Of a DNA stretch of 64,000 bases, positions 37,534 through 48,646 are shown one piece after another. Numbering within the stretch: position 1 is the stretch's first letter; the number at the start of each line of letters is the position of its first letter. Under the pieces are notes generated by a model. It made no database searches. It worked only from the letters and a program-made list of their open reading frames with translations, and was not told the DNA's origin. The stretch comes from Anaeromyxobacter paludicola (GTDB lineage Bacteria > Myxococcota > Myxococcia > Myxococcales > Anaeromyxobacteraceae). The stretch spans positions 806,001-870,000 of the forward strand of contig NZ_AP025592.1 in NCBI RefSeq assembly GCF_023169965.1. Reading direction: 5' to 3'. A program made the translations under genes and the position numbers.

Positions 37534-39315
37534 GTGATCCGGAAGGTGGACCGCTACGAGCTCCTCGAGCAGGTGGGGAGCGGCGGCATGGCCGCGGTCT
37601 ACCGGGGGCGCGACACGGCGCTGCGCCGCGAGGTGGCGGTGAAGCTGCTCCACCCCCACCTCGCCGCCCGCTCCGAGTCGCGGGCCCGCTTCTCGCGCGA
37701 GGCTCGCGCGGTGGCGCGGCTCTCCCACCCCGGTATCGTCGAGATCTTCGACTACTCGGGCGACGGGGCCCTCGAGAGCTGGCTCGTCACCGAGTTCGTG
37801 CACGGGCGCACGCTGCGGGCCTTCTCCGACGAGGTCGGGTTCGGCTTCCCGGAGGTCGGCCTGCTGGTGGCGCGGGCGCTCGCCGATGCGCTCGCCCACG
37901 CCCACGCCGCCGGCGTCATCCACCGGGATCTCAAGCCGGAGAACGTCCTCGTCTGCGAGGCCGGCCCGCGCCGGACCGTGAAGCTCGCCGACTTCGGCAT
38001 CGCGCGGCTCCTCGCCGGGGACGAGCGGATGACGATGACCGGCGCGCTCGTCGGCTCGCCGAACCACATGGCGCCCGAGATCGTGGAGGGGCGCGAGGCC
38101 GACGCGCGGTCGGATCTCTTCTCGCTCGGGACGCTGCTCTACTGGATGGCCACCGGCGCCCTCCCCTTCGCGGCGCCCAACCCGACCGCGGTGCTCCGCC
38201 GGGTCATCGAGGGGGACCAGCAGGATCCGCGCGAGCTCTCGCCCCTGGTCTCGGCCCCGCTCGCGGCGCTGCTCGGCCGCACGCTGGCGCGCGACCCCGA
38301 GGCCCGGCCCCAGACCGCCGCCGGGCTGCGCGCCGAGCTCGACGGGCTCCTGGCGCAGGCGGGGCTCGGAGAGCCGCCGGAGGAGCTGGCGGCGTTCCTC
38401 GCCGATCCCGGGGCCTACAAGGCCGCCCTCCCGGCCCGGCTCGCCGCGGGGTACCGGACCGCCGGCGAGGCGGCGCTGGCGGCGGGCGACCGCGCCGGCG
38501 CGCTCTCCGCCTTCGACCAGGTGCTGGCGGTCGCGCCGGGCGACCCCGCCGTCCTCGCGCACCTCGCCCGACTGACCCGCGGCGCGCGGCTCCGGCGCGG
38601 TGCCACGCTCGCCACCGCCGGGCTGCTCCTGGTCTGCTCGGTGGCGGCGGCGGCGATCGGGGTGCGCTCCATCCGCGAGGAGCGCCGCCGGCGCGCCGAC
38701 GCCGCCGTGAGCGCCCGGCGGCCCGCGGCCCTGCTGCCCGCGCCCCCCGCCGCGAGGTCGGCGCCCGCCCAGGCCGGCGGGGCCCCCGCCCCGGCCGCCC
38801 CGCCGCCGGAGCCGGAGTCGGCCACGGCGCGCCGCAGCGCGCCGCGCCCCGTCGAGCTCTCGCTCCAGGTCCGCCCCTACGCGCAGCGGGCGCTCCTCGA
38901 CGGGGTGGAGGTGGCCCAGGGCGCGCAGCGGATCACGCTGCAGCTCTCGCCCGGGCAGCGCCACCGCGTCCAGGTGGACCACGCCTGCTGCTTCCCCTTC
39001 GTGAAGGACCTCGAGCCCGCGCCCGGCTCGCCGCGCATCGAGCTCCGGGTCCCCCTCGAGCCCCGCCCCGCCTCGCTGCGCGTCGAGGGGGATCCCGCGG
39101 CCCGGGTCTTCCTCGACGGGCGGCTGCTCGGCACCGCCGGCGAGAGCCAGCGGGCGCCCTTCGCCGTCCTCCCGCCCGCGGGCGAGAGCCCGTACGAGGG
39201 CGTGGCGCAGCTCCGCATCGAGCGCGACGGGCGAGAGCCCTGGCGCACCGCCCTCAAGATCCGCGCCGCCGGGGAGATCTCGGTCGCCGCGCCCGCCCTG
39301 GAGCCCACCCCGTGA
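37534..39315 (+). CDS. Hanks-type Ser/Thr protein kinase with transmembrane segment and PEGA-like sensor region
   Basis: The 593-residue protein has a kinase domain (about 6-275) with VGSGGMAAVYRG, Lys37, HRDLKPEN (130-137) and DFG (153-155), so it should be active. A helical/TPR-like stretch (about 300-345), one membrane helix (about 357-377), a Pro/Ala linker and an exported PEGA-like beta region complete it (PASLRVEGDPAARVFLDGRLLG). GTG 37534 is used. Its stop overlaps the next start (GTGA). It leads a four-gene operon that includes an FHA-domain sigma-54 activator, a natural reader of its phosphothreonines. Confidence 0.9.
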   Translation: MIRKVDRYELLEQVGSGGMAAVYRGRDTALRREVAVKLLHPHLAARSESRARFSREARAVARLSHPGIVEIFDYSGDGALESWLVTEFVHGRTLRAFSDEVGFGFPEVGLLVARALADALAHAHAAGVIHRDLKPENVLVCEAGPRRTVKLADFGIARLLAGDERMTMTGALVGSPNHMAPEIVEGREADARSDLFSLGTLLYWMATGALPFAAPNPTAVLRRVIEGDQQDPRELSPLVSAPLAALLGRTLARDPEARPQTAAGLRAELDGLLAQAGLGEPPEELAAFLADPGAYKAALPARLAAGYRTAGEAALAAGDRAGALSAFDQVLAVAPGDPAVLAHLARLTRGARLRRGATLATAGLLLVCSVAAAAIGVRSIREERRRRADAAVSARRPAALLPAPPAARSAPAQAGGAPAPAAPPPEPESATARRSAPRPVELSLQVRPYAQRALLDGVEVAQGAQRITLQLSPGQRHRVQVDHACCFPFVKDLEPAPGSPRIELRVPLEPRPASLRVEGDPAARVFLDGRLLGTAGESQRAPFAVLPPAGESPYEGVAQLRIERDGREPWRTALKIRAAGEISVAAPALEPTP

Positions 39316-40163
39316 TCCCCCTCCTCCTCGCGCTCTCCCTCGCCGCCGGGCCGACGCCGCCGGACCTCAAGCGGGCGCGCGACCGCTACGAGTTCGGCGC
39401 CTACGCCGAGTGCGCCGGCGCCGTCCGCGAGCTGCTGGCCCGCCAGCCGGACCTCCCCGATCCCGAGGCCGCCGAGGCCTACAAGCTGCTCGGGCTCTCC
39501 GAGTACCAGCTCGGGGACAAGGAGCAGGCGCGGGCCGCGTTCGTGAGCCTGCTCTCGCACGATCCCGACTACGCCCTCGACCCGTTCTTCGTGCCGCCGT
39601 CCATCGTCGAGCTCTTCGACCAGGTGAAGAAGGAGCGGGAGCCGGAGCTGGCGCCGCTCCGCGAGCGGAAGCGGCAGCTGCGCGAGCAGGAGCGGCTCGC
39701 CGAGGAGGCCCGCCGCAAGCTCCTCGCCGAGGAGCAGGCGCGCTCCGGCCCGCCCACCAAGGTGATCCGGGTGCAGGAGCGGATCTACCTGTTCAACTGG
39801 CTCCCGCTCGGCGCCGGCCAGTTCCAGAACGGCCAGGGCTCGAAGGGCACCGCCATCGCCGCCGGCGAGGTGGTGATGGGGCTCGTCAACATCGGCGCCA
39901 TCCTCTTCCACAACCAGATCGCGGAGGACCGGAGCCGCCGCTGCTCGGCGAGCCAGCCGACCGGCTGCAGCCACCCGCCCTTCTCCGACGCCGACCGGCG
40001 CCTGCTCGACCGCACCGACGCGGTCAAGTACGCGAGCGCGGCGCTCTTCTGGGCCATCTACGCCTACGGCGTGGTGGACGCCCACCTGAACTACGTGCCC
40101 CGCGTCGAGACCGAGATCACCCCCCAGGGCGGCGGCGCGCTCAAGATGACCTGGGCCTACTGA
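39312..40163 (+). CDS. TPR-like exported/membrane protein of the kinase operon
   Basis: The 283-residue protein has an N-terminal signal-like helix (MIPLLLALSLAAG). A TPR-like region follows (about 15-90, with KRARDRYEFGAYAECAGAVRELLARQ), then a charged coiled coil (about 105-145). A C-terminal part has two hydrophobic helices and the LFNWLPLGAGQFQNGQGSKG segment, seen in DUF5683-like myxobacterial proteins. It starts at GTG 39312, overlapping the kinase stop. It probably acts at the envelope and may be a scaffold or substrate. No enzyme motif is visible. Confidence 0.75.
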   Translation: MIPLLLALSLAAGPTPPDLKRARDRYEFGAYAECAGAVRELLARQPDLPDPEAAEAYKLLGLSEYQLGDKEQARAAFVSLLSHDPDYALDPFFVPPSIVELFDQVKKEREPELAPLRERKRQLREQERLAEEARRKLLAEEQARSGPPTKVIRVQERIYLFNWLPLGAGQFQNGQGSKGTAIAAGEVVMGLVNIGAILFHNQIAEDRSRRCSASQPTGCSHPPFSDADRRLLDRTDAVKYASAALFWAIYAYGVVDAHLNYVPRVETEITPQGGGALKMTWAY

Positions 40164-40171
40164 GGACCCCC

Positions 40172-41979
<1,808 letters not shown>

Positions 41980-41983
<4 letters not shown>

Positions 41984-42564
41984 CCGGGCCCGCTCGCGTC
42001 GCCCTCGCCGCGGCGCTGACGGGGCTCGCCGCCGCCACCCTCGCCGGCTGCCCGCTGCCGCAGCCGCTCGCCGAGGTGAGCCGGGTGGACGGCGGCACCA
42101 TCACGCCGCCGCGCGTCCTCGCCGAGACCGCCCTGCCGGCCGACACCCAGATCCGCGTGCGCAAGGACTGCCCGTCGTCGCCGCGGTTCACGGTGCAGGC
42201 GTCGGTGGTGGACGAGAACGTGGTGGAGCAGGTCGAGGCCCGGTGGTTCCTCGACTACGACGCCGGCTCGTCGGCCGGGGCGGCGCTCCTGCGCCCCTCC
42301 GACGTCCTGGCGCCGCCGGATCCGAACGAGACCTCCACCCTCACCGTCCGGGCGCTCCCGCCCCTGACGGTGGTGCTGCCGCCCTACGACGCGGCCAGCC
42401 CGGCGCACGTCCTCGAGGTGGTGGTCTCGAACGGCTTCTACCAGAGCGGCCAGGAGCCCCCCGGGGTGCCGCCGAACCGCAGCGCGCAGCCCGGGTACGA
42501 GGCCCAGGTGTTCCGGTGGGTCTTCGGGTACGTGGACGCCGGCGGTACCTGCGCCTATCCGTAG
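41980..42564 (+). CDS. Lipoprotein, unrecognised
   Basis: The 194-residue product has a lipoprotein signal ending in the lipobox LAGC (Cys at about 22). A Pro-rich, mostly beta exported domain with two further Cys follows. GTG 41980 overlaps the activator stop (GTGA), so it is the last gene of the kinase operon. Its role is unknown; position suggests an outer-membrane or periplasmic output or sensor partner. Nothing enzymatic is seen. Confidence 0.75.
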
Positions 42565-42676
42565 AACGGGGCTGCGCCCCGCCCCGCCAGGCGAAGCCCG
42601 GCGGGGCCCCACCCTGCTGAGCCGGAGCCGAGCGCGCGGCGCGCCTCGCTCCGCTCGGCGCTTGCGCGCTGTCCGG

Positions 42677-42700
42677 CGGGGAGGGGCGCTGCCCTCCCCG
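42677..42700. terminator. Hairpin in the 181-bp convergent gap after the kinase operon
   Basis: A 9-bp perfect stem, CGGGGAGGG / CCCTCCCCG, with a 6-nt loop lies among further GC-rich inverted repeats (42570-42735). There is no T-run. It sits between convergent genes ending at 42564 and 42746, so a terminator role is reasonable. Confidence 0.45.
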
Positions 42701-42745
42701 CGTTCCGTGGGGCCCCTCCCCGCGCCGCGGTGAGCCGGCGCCCAG

Positions 42746-43267
42746 CTACTCCTTCGCGACCGCCTCGCGGGCGTGGCGGAAGGCCTCGGCCGCGCCGGAG
42801 GCGAGCTGCGCCTGCTCCTCCGCGAAGCGGTTGACCTGCGCCGCGTAGGCGCGGTGCAGGGCCATCATGGCGTCACGCGCGGCGGCCATCTCGCGCCGCT
42901 CGGTGAGCCCGAACTCGCCGGCCCGGTCCACGTCCAGCCGGCAGCGGTCCGAGAGGTCGTCCACCCGGACCTCCCAGTCGCGCGCCCACTGGTTCCAGTC
43001 GCCGAGGGGGTCCCGCCGGTCCACGCCGCTCGCGAGCGCCCAGGCCCGCTGGGATTGCTCGCGATGGAGGGCCTCGAGCTCGGTCAGGCAGACCCGCAGC
43101 ATGGCGCGGGTGGGAAGCTCGGTCTGGGCGAGCTTCTGCCGCGCCGGGCCGCGCAGGTTCTGGACGATGCTGGCAATGAGCAGGGTCGCCGCGACCAGGA
43201 TCACCGCGAAGTAGAAGATCCACATCGCGGCGCGGAAGGGACGGAGCCTCGGGTCGCGCGGCGGCAC
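42746..43267 (-). CDS. Single-pass membrane protein with helical periplasmic or cytoplasmic domain
   Basis: The 173-residue protein has one N-terminal membrane helix (about 15-35, MWIFYFAVILVAATLLIASIV). A charged helical region rich in Glu, Arg and Gln, with single Trp pairs, follows. No catalytic motif or known family is recognised. The start may be M1 (43267) or the inner MWIFYF Met at about 43225. It follows the divergent small gene at 43322-43504 by about 55 bp and is convergent with the lipoprotein gene. Confidence 0.6.
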   Translation of the reverse strand: MPPRDPRLRPFRAAMWIFYFAVILVAATLLIASIVQNLRGPARQKLAQTELPTRAMLRVCLTELEALHREQSQRAWALASGVDRRDPLGDWNQWARDWEVRVDDLSDRCRLDVDRAGEFGLTERREMAAARDAMMALHRAYAAQVNRFAEEQAQLASGAAEAFRHAREAVAKE

Positions 43268-43321
43268 CGCGCGACTGTGCCACCGGGGGCCCGGAGCGTA
43301 AAGGAGATTGGCGGCGAGCCG

Positions 43322-43504
43322 CTACGCGCCCGGGTGTTGTGACCGCGGGTAGAGCACCGCGAGGAAGGTGCTCGGCTGCCGGCTCACCGCCGCGCGCAGG
43401 CAGCGCAGGTAGCAGGCCGGCCCCCAGAGGCGGAGGATGGTGAAGGAGTGACGGAGCACGTCCCGGCCGGTGATGGTTCCCTGCACGGTCCGACTGCTTT
43501 GCAT
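43322..43504 (-). CDS. Small conserved-looking basic protein
   Basis: The 60-residue ORF from ATG 43504 includes DVLRHSFTILRLWGPACYLRCLRAAVSRQPSTFLAVLY. This patterned segment is too ordered for a random GC-rich ORF. It has two Cys and no membrane helix that is certain. I infer from this composition that it is a real small protein, but I know no function. No clear ribosome binding site is seen, and a palindrome sits just upstream of the start. Confidence 0.45.
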   Translation of the reverse strand: MQSSRTVQGTITGRDVLRHSFTILRLWGPACYLRCLRAAVSRQPSTFLAVLYPRSQHPGA

Positions 43505-43507
43505 ACG

Positions 43508-43523
43508 CAATGCCGGGGCATTG
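43508..43523. promoter_or_regulatory. Palindrome upstream of the small ORF
   Basis: CAATGCC-GG-GGCATTG is a perfect 7-bp inverted repeat with a 2-nt centre. It sits 3 nt upstream of ATG 43504. It could be an operator that also overlaps the translation start. Confidence 0.35.
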
Positions 43524-43938
43524 GCCGCGCTGACCCGCTCTTTTCGAGCACCTGGCGCGCGCTCCCGGGCAGGGCGTCGCCGCGACTGTCGAATTTCCCG
43601 TGGGCGCGAAGAAGGGATTACACGCCCCGCGCGGCCCGGAACTTATTTCAGATGTGAAACGCGATTGCGAAATTGAAAGACGTCAACAGCAGCCGCAAGC
43701 CGTAGGAACGACCGAGAACCCCGTGGTGACGGGCGTTTGTACCGACCCGCCGGGGTGGCCTGGCGCTTGCTCGTTATCTGGTCCGAAGCGCAACGTGGTC
43801 GTCGAGGGGACCCCCCCCGCACCTCTCTGACGATCGTTGCGCTTCTTTTTTTTGGGCGCTCCCGGTGCGCGGCTCGACAACTGGCCCGCACCTCTCCGAC
43901 AAGGCCCGCACCGGGAGCGGCCAGCTTCCCCCCCAGCC
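43511..43938. other. 428-bp intergenic region with AT-richer core and repeats
   Basis: The region between the small ORF and mutL is richer in A+T (43590-43740) than the rest of the window. It holds a T-run at 43845-43853. Two near-identical 16-mers, CCCGCACCTCTCTGAC (43816-43831) and CCCGCACCTCTCCGAC (43885-43900), also lie here. A larger inverted repeat is listed next. No ORF of convincing quality is found. Confidence 0.6.
43858..43918. repeat. 12-bp perfect inverted repeat with 37-nt loop
   Basis: GCTCCCGGTGCG (43858-43869) and its complement CGCACCGGGAGC (43907-43918) can form a long stem. The T-run lies on the wrong side for a mutL terminator. It may be a structured RNA, a regulatory element or the 3' end of mutL mRNA. 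Confidence 0.5.
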
Positions 43939-45765
43939 TCAGCGACGCCCGACCCTCCGCTCCAGATCGGCGGGGGTGAGCTCGAACACCACCGGGCGCC
44001 CGTGCGGGCAGCGAGCCTTGAAGCTCACCGCGTCGAGGCCGTCGAGCAGCGCCCGCGCCTCCTCGCGCGTGAGGTCCTCGTGGGCCCGCACGGCCGAGTG
44101 GCAGGCCATGGTGGCGAGGAGGTCGTGGAAGGCCAGGTCCACCGCGGTCCCCTTCCCCACCGTCTCGAGCTGCTGGGCGAGGTCGCGCAGCAGCGACGGC
44201 AGGTCGGCGCCCGCGAGCTGGGCCGGCGCCCCCTTCACCGCGAAGGCGTCGCCGCCGAAGGGCTCGAGGTCGAGCCCGAGCGCGCGGACCTCCTCGGCCG
44301 CCCCCTCGAGCGCCCGGGCGAGCGGCGCCGGGAGCGTCACGATCTGCGGGATGAGCAGCGGCTGCACCGGGATGGCCCGGGCGCGGTGCGCCTCGAGGAG
44401 CTGGTGGAAGAGCTGCCGCTCGTGGCTCGCGTGCTGGTCGATGACCACGAGCGTGCCGCCGGGCGCCTCGCAGAGCAGGTAGGTGCGGGCGTGCTGGCCG
44501 ATGTAGCGGAGCGAGGCGAAGTAGCCGGCCGGGGCGGCCGCCTCGCCGGGCACGGCGGCAGGCGGCGGGTCGAAGCGGAAGGCGTGGTTCGGGCCCGCCG
44601 CGGCCTCGGCCGGCGCGCCGAAGCTCCGCTCGGCGCCGAGTGCGCGGGCCGCCTGGAGGACCTCGGCCACCTCCTCGCCGGCCGCAGGGAGCACGAGCTC
44701 CTCGAGGCCGGAGCCAGGGGACCCCGGCACGCCCGGGAGCGCGGCCGGCCCGGCCGGCGCCCGGTGTCGCAGCCACGGCGCGGTCCGCAGCGCGTCGGCG
44801 ACGACGTGGAAGAGCGCGTCCTGCGCCTCGCGCGGCTCGGCGAAGCGGACCTCCAGCTTCTGCGGGTGGACGTTCACGTCCACGCGGCCGGGGGGCAGGT
44901 CGAGGAAGAGGATCGCCGCCGGGTGGCGGCCCGGCGGGAGCGTCCCGGCGAAGGCCCGCAGGACCGCGTGCGCGGCGCTCCGGTCGCGGACGTACCGGCC
45001 GTTCACGAAGAGGTAGAAGGCGCGGCTCGTCGCCTCCGAGTGGTCGGGCGAGGTGACGAGGCCTCGCACCCGCACCCCCGCCCGCTCGCCGTCGAGCTCG
45101 ACCAGGTGGCGGGCCGCCTCGCGCCCGAGCGCCGCGAGCGCGCGGTCCCTCGGGGAGGCGTCCGGCGGGGAGGAGAAGGCGATCCGGCCGGCGGAGCGGA
45201 GCGTGAAGCCGACGTCGGGGCGGGCCAGGGCGAGCCGGAGCAGCGCCTCCGAGGCGTGGCCGGACTCGCTGGCCGGGGCGCGCATGAACTTGCGGCGCGC
45301 CGGCGTGTTGAAGAAGAGGTCGCGGACCTCGAGGGTGGTCCCCCGCCGCCGGGCGACGGCGGTCGTCTCCACGAGCGCGCCCCCCTCCAGCACGAGCCGG
45401 GTGCCCGCGCCGTCGTCGCCGGCGCAGGTGTCGATCCGCATGCGGCTCACGGAGGCGATGGCCGGGATGGCCTCGCCGCGGAACCCCATCGTCGCGATGG
45501 CGGCGAGCCCCTCCTGATCGCGGAGCTTGGAGGTGGCGTGGCGCTCGAGCGAGAGGAGCGCGTCCTCGCGGTCCATGCCGCTCCCGTCGTCGGCGACGCG
45601 CACCAGCGAGAGCCCGCCGTCCTCGATCTCCACCTGGACGGAGCGGGCCCCGGCGTCGAGGGCGTTCTCGCACAGCTCCTTCAGGACGCTGGCGGGGCGC
45701 TCGACGACCTCTCCGGCGGCGATCTGGTTGACGAGTCCGGGAGGGAGGACGGCGATTCGGGGCAC
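43939..45765 (-). CDS. mutL: DNA mismatch repair protein MutL
   Basis: The 608-residue protein has a GHKL ATPase domain (about 1-330) with the motifs [25 protein letters not shown] and [22 protein letters not shown] linker and a C-terminal dimerisation domain follow. The C-terminal endonuclease site of nicking MutLs is present in altered form, [12 protein letters not shown] (443-454), and CPHGRP is intact. GTG 45765 starts the conserved [23 protein letters not shown]. The longer frame upstream is a shadow of the acyltransferase gene. It pairs functionally with the unlinked mutS at 26441-29083. Confidence 0.95.
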   Translation of the reverse strand: MPRIAVLPPGLVNQIAAGEVVERPASVLKELCENALDAGARSVQVEIEDGGLSLVRVADDGSGMDREDALLSLERHATSKLRDQEGLAAIATMGFRGEAIPAIASVSRMRIDTCAGDDGAGTRLVLEGGALVETTAVARRRGTTLEVRDLFFNTPARRKFMRAPASESGHASEALLRLALARPDVGFTLRSAGRIAFSSPPDASPRDRALAALGREAARHLVELDGERAGVRVRGLVTSPDHSEATSRAFYLFVNGRYVRDRSAAHAVLRAFAGTLPPGRHPAAILFLDLPPGRVDVNVHPQKLEVRFAEPREAQDALFHVVADALRTAPWLRHRAPAGPAALPGVPGSPGSGLEELVLPAAGEEVAEVLQAARALGAERSFGAPAEAAAGPNHAFRFDPPPAAVPGEAAAPAGYFASLRYIGQHARTYLLCEAPGGTLVVIDQHASHERQLFHQLLEAHRARAIPVQPLLIPQIVTLPAPLARALEGAAEEVRALGLDLEPFGGDAFAVKGAPAQLAGADLPSLLRDLAQQLETVGKGTAVDLAFHDLLATMACHSAVRAHEDLTREEARALLDGLDAVSFKARCPHGRPVVFELTPADLERRVGRR

Positions 45766-45856
45766 GCGCCCTTCTACCACGCGCCCCCGGCGCCCCGGGA
45801 GGTCGCCCTCGAACAGCCTTTGACGGCCTCCGGAGGGGCGTCTATACAGGCAATCC

Positions 45857-47155
45857 GTGGCGGGTCGCCCTCGACAGAAGAAGCCCGCGCGCGCCCGCGA
45901 GAGCGCGCCGCCTTCGCGGCCGGCGCTCGGGAACGACCCGTTCCAGCGCGGCGCGGCGGCGAGGCCGGTCGCGCCGCCGCCTGCGGCCGAGCCGGTGACG
46001 ATCGCGCCGCCCGCGCCCGCCGCTCCGGCCGAGCCGGCGACGACCGCCCCGGCCAGCCCCGCCGCCGCTCCGACCGGTTCCGCCGAGGGCGCGCCCGCCC
46101 CCGGCGCCGTCCCCGCTCCCGCCCCGGTCGAGCGCGCTCCGGCGCCGCCCTCTGCCGCGGTCGCCGCTCCTCCGGCGCCCCCCGCCCACGCTCCCGCGCG
46201 CCCGCCCGGCCCGCCGCGGCCGGCGCTACAGCCCGTCGCGCCCGCCGCCGCGCCCTCCTCGCCGGCCGCCAAGGCCGAGGGGCCCGGCGGCTTCCCTTTC
46301 GGCGAGCTGCGGCGCGTCTTCGCGCAGCTCCTGCCGGCGTTCCGCGAGCGGCTCGCGCAGGCCCGCCACTTCCTCGAGGGCGGGGCCGCGCTCGATCCCT
46401 GGGGGATGGACCCGGAGCTGCCGGAGCGGGCCTTCGCCCTGCTCGACTTCCTCTACGCCGCCTGGTGGCGCGTGGACGCGCGGCACGTGGAGCGGGTCCC
46501 GTCGAAGGGCGGCGCCGTCATCGTGGCGAACCACGGCGGGGCGCTGCCCTGGGACGCCCTCGTGCTCCGGCTCGCCCTGCTCCGCGACCACCCCGCCCAC
46601 CGCGAGCTGCGGCCGCTGCTCGACGAGGCCTCGTTCCGCTCGGTCGTCGTGGGCAAGGCGGCGGCGCGCCTCGGGGCGGTCCCGGCGAGCCCCGAGAACG
46701 CGCAGCGGCTCCTCGCCGACGGGAAGCTGGTCGCGGCCTTCCCGGAGGGGAGCGCGGGCGGCGCGAAGCCCTGGTCCGAGCGGTACCGGCTGCAGACCTT
46801 CGGGCGGGGCGGCTTCGCCAAGGTGGCCCTCCGCGCCGGCGCGCCCATCGTGCCGTGCGCGGTGGTCGGCAGTGAGGAGTCCACCCCGCCCTTCTCGCGG
46901 GCCGGCTGGCTAGGGGACCTGCTCGGGCTGCCGCTCCTGGCGCTCGCGCCGGGGCTGCCGCTCGGCCCGGCCGCGCTGCTGCCCCTCCCCTCCCGCTGGT
47001 CGATCCGCTTCGGCGATCCGATCCCGACCGCCGGGCTGGGCGCCGACAAGGCGTCGGATCCCGCCACGGTGAACGCCCTCGCCGAGGAGGCGCGGGCCGC
47101 CGTGCAGCGGATGCTCGACGAGGACGTGGCGGCGCGCCGCTCGATCTTCCTGTAG
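45857..47155 (+). CDS. Phospholipid/glycerol acyltransferase-type protein with long disordered N-terminus
   Basis: The 432-residue protein begins with about 140 residues of basic and then Pro/Ala-rich sequence. The acyltransferase (PlsC-like) domain (about 150-420) has [10 protein letters not shown] with His226 and Asp233. It also has the FPEGS block, typical of a branch with H-x6-D instead of H-x4-D. It probably acylates lipid or glycerol-phosphate substrates at the inner face of the membrane. The start is GTG 45857. It is divergent from mutL and convergent with pgi. Confidence 0.8.
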   Translation: MAGRPRQKKPARARESAPPSRPALGNDPFQRGAAARPVAPPPAAEPVTIAPPAPAAPAEPATTAPASPAAAPTGSAEGAPAPGAVPAPAPVERAPAPPSAAVAAPPAPPAHAPARPPGPPRPALQPVAPAAAPSSPAAKAEGPGGFPFGELRRVFAQLLPAFRERLAQARHFLEGGAALDPWGMDPELPERAFALLDFLYAAWWRVDARHVERVPSKGGAVIVANHGGALPWDALVLRLALLRDHPAHRELRPLLDEASFRSVVVGKAAARLGAVPASPENAQRLLADGKLVAAFPEGSAGGAKPWSERYRLQTFGRGGFAKVALRAGAPIVPCAVVGSEESTPPFSRAGWLGDLLGLPLLALAPGLPLGPAALLPLPSRWSIRFGDPIPTAGLGADKASDPATVNALAEEARAAVQRMLDEDVAARRSIFL

Positions 47156-47172
47156 CGGCGCCGCCCCCGACG

Positions 47173-48555
47173 TCAGCCGAGCACGAGCGCGGGGTCCGCG
47201 GCCGGCGCGCCGAGGAGCTCGTCGCGGTACTTCTCGTACCCGGGCCGGCCGAGGAGCCCCTGCGCGTAGCGCTTCCCCGCCTCCACGCCGGGCTGGTCGA
47301 AGGCGTTCACGCCGTAGAGGCCGCCGGCGTAGGCGGTGGCGAGCTCGAGGAACATGAGGAGCTGGCCGACCGTGCGCGGCTCGAGGCGCGGCAGCTCGAT
47401 GGAGATCGTCGGCCGGCCGTTCTTGCGGAGGGCGGCGCCGGTGGCGCGCCGCTCCGCCTCGAGCAGCTCGCCCATCGTGTGGCCGCCGAGGTAGGCGAGG
47501 TCGGGGTGGCGGGCGTAGCCGGCCGGCAGCGGGATGGTGAGCTCGGCGCGGGGCTCGGCGACCCGCACCAGCGTGACGACCTTGTCGTGCGGCCCCTCCA
47601 TCATGAGCTGCAGGCTCGAGTGCTGGTCGGTGGCGCCCACGGCGCGGATGGGCGTGGGGCCGGTGCCGGGGTTCTTGCCGAGCGACTCGGCCCAGAGCTG
47701 CACGAACCAGTCGCCGAGATCGCGGAGCGCGTCGGCGTACGGCATGAGCACGTGGAGCCGCCGGCCGCGGCGGACGTCGAGCAGGTGCAGCACGGCCGCG
47801 TAGAGCAGCGCCGGGTTCTCGAGGACGGCGCCGCTGCGGCAGCGCGCCTCCAGCTCCGCCGCGCCGGCGAGGAGCGCCGCCGTGTCCACGCCCGCCGCCG
47901 CCGCCGGCAGGAGCCCGACCGGCGAGAGCACGCTGAAGCGGCCGCCGATCGAGGCGCCCAGGGGGAGCGCCCGCAGCCGCTCGTCGGCCGCGATCTGCCG
48001 GAGCACGCCCCGCTGCGGATCGGTGACCAGGACGCAGCGCTCCCGGTAGCCCTCCTCGCCGAAGCGGGCGACCACCCGCTCCCGCAGCACCATGTGCTGC
48101 GACATGGTCTCGGCGGTCCCGCCCGACTTGGTGACGGTGGCGAAGCAGGTCCGCTCGAGGTCGACGGTGTCGAGGAGGGCGGCGAAGGTGGCCGGGTCGG
48201 AGTTGTCCGGGAAGAAGACGCGCAGCCCGCCGCGGCGGTCCTGCGGGAGGAGGTTGTGGAACGGGTGGCAGAGCGCGCCCAGCACCGCCCGCCCGCCCAG
48301 CGAGCTCCCGCCGATCCCGAGGACGAGCAGGTTCTCGAAGCGGCGCCCGAGCTCGGCCGCGAGGGCGCGCGAGGCCTCCGCGGCGGCGGCGTCGGCCGGG
48401 AGGTCGGCGAAGCCCACCTCGCCGGCGCGGCGGCGCGCCTCGAAGCCGTCGAACGCGGCGCGCGCCGGCGCGGCGAGCGCGTCGAGGTCGGCGCGGGCGA
48501 GGCCGCCCGCAGCAGGATCGAATGCGCCGTTGACGTCGAGCGTGAGCCGTTCCAT
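47173..48555 (-). CDS. pgi: Glucose-6-phosphate isomerase
   Basis: The 460-residue enzyme interconverts glucose 6-phosphate and fructose 6-phosphate. It has the SIS-type phosphate-binding motifs LGIGGSSLGGRAVLGAL and TKSGGTAETMSQHMVLRE. The active-site region is VGATDQHSSLQLMMEGP, followed by EAGKRYAQ-type C-terminal helices. ATG 48555 follows GGAGGGG. It is somewhat shorter than E. coli Pgi and close to the compact bacterial form. It stands alone, about 90 bp from the desaturase gene. Confidence 0.93.
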   Translation of the reverse strand: MERLTLDVNGAFDPAAGGLARADLDALAAPARAAFDGFEARRRAGEVGFADLPADAAAAEASRALAAELGRRFENLLVLGIGGSSLGGRAVLGALCHPFHNLLPQDRRGGLRVFFPDNSDPATFAALLDTVDLERTCFATVTKSGGTAETMSQHMVLRERVVARFGEEGYRERCVLVTDPQRGVLRQIAADERLRALPLGASIGGRFSVLSPVGLLPAAAAGVDTAALLAGAAELEARCRSGAVLENPALLYAAVLHLLDVRRGRRLHVLMPYADALRDLGDWFVQLWAESLGKNPGTGPTPIRAVGATDQHSSLQLMMEGPHDKVVTLVRVAEPRAELTIPLPAGYARHPDLAYLGGHTMGELLEAERRATGAALRKNGRPTISIELPRLEPRTVGQLLMFLELATAYAGGLYGVNAFDQPGVEAGKRYAQGLLGRPGYEKYRDELLGAPAADPALVLG

Positions 48556-48646
48556 GAGCCCCTCCGAAAGGTCGGCCCAATCTAGCCGAGCGGCCCGGCC
48601 GCCGACCACGGGAAACCAGGGCGGCGCGCGCTCCCCGCGGCGAATC

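Noticed and set aside
43756-43771. TGGC-N7-TTGCT, a match to sigma-54 -24/-12 spacing on the + strand
   Set aside because: No plus-strand gene follows for about 2 kb and GC-rich DNA gives such matches by chance. Not listed as a promoter.
43841-43918. Hairpin and T-run taken as the mutL terminator
   Set aside because: The T-run is on the wrong side of the stem for a minus-strand transcript.
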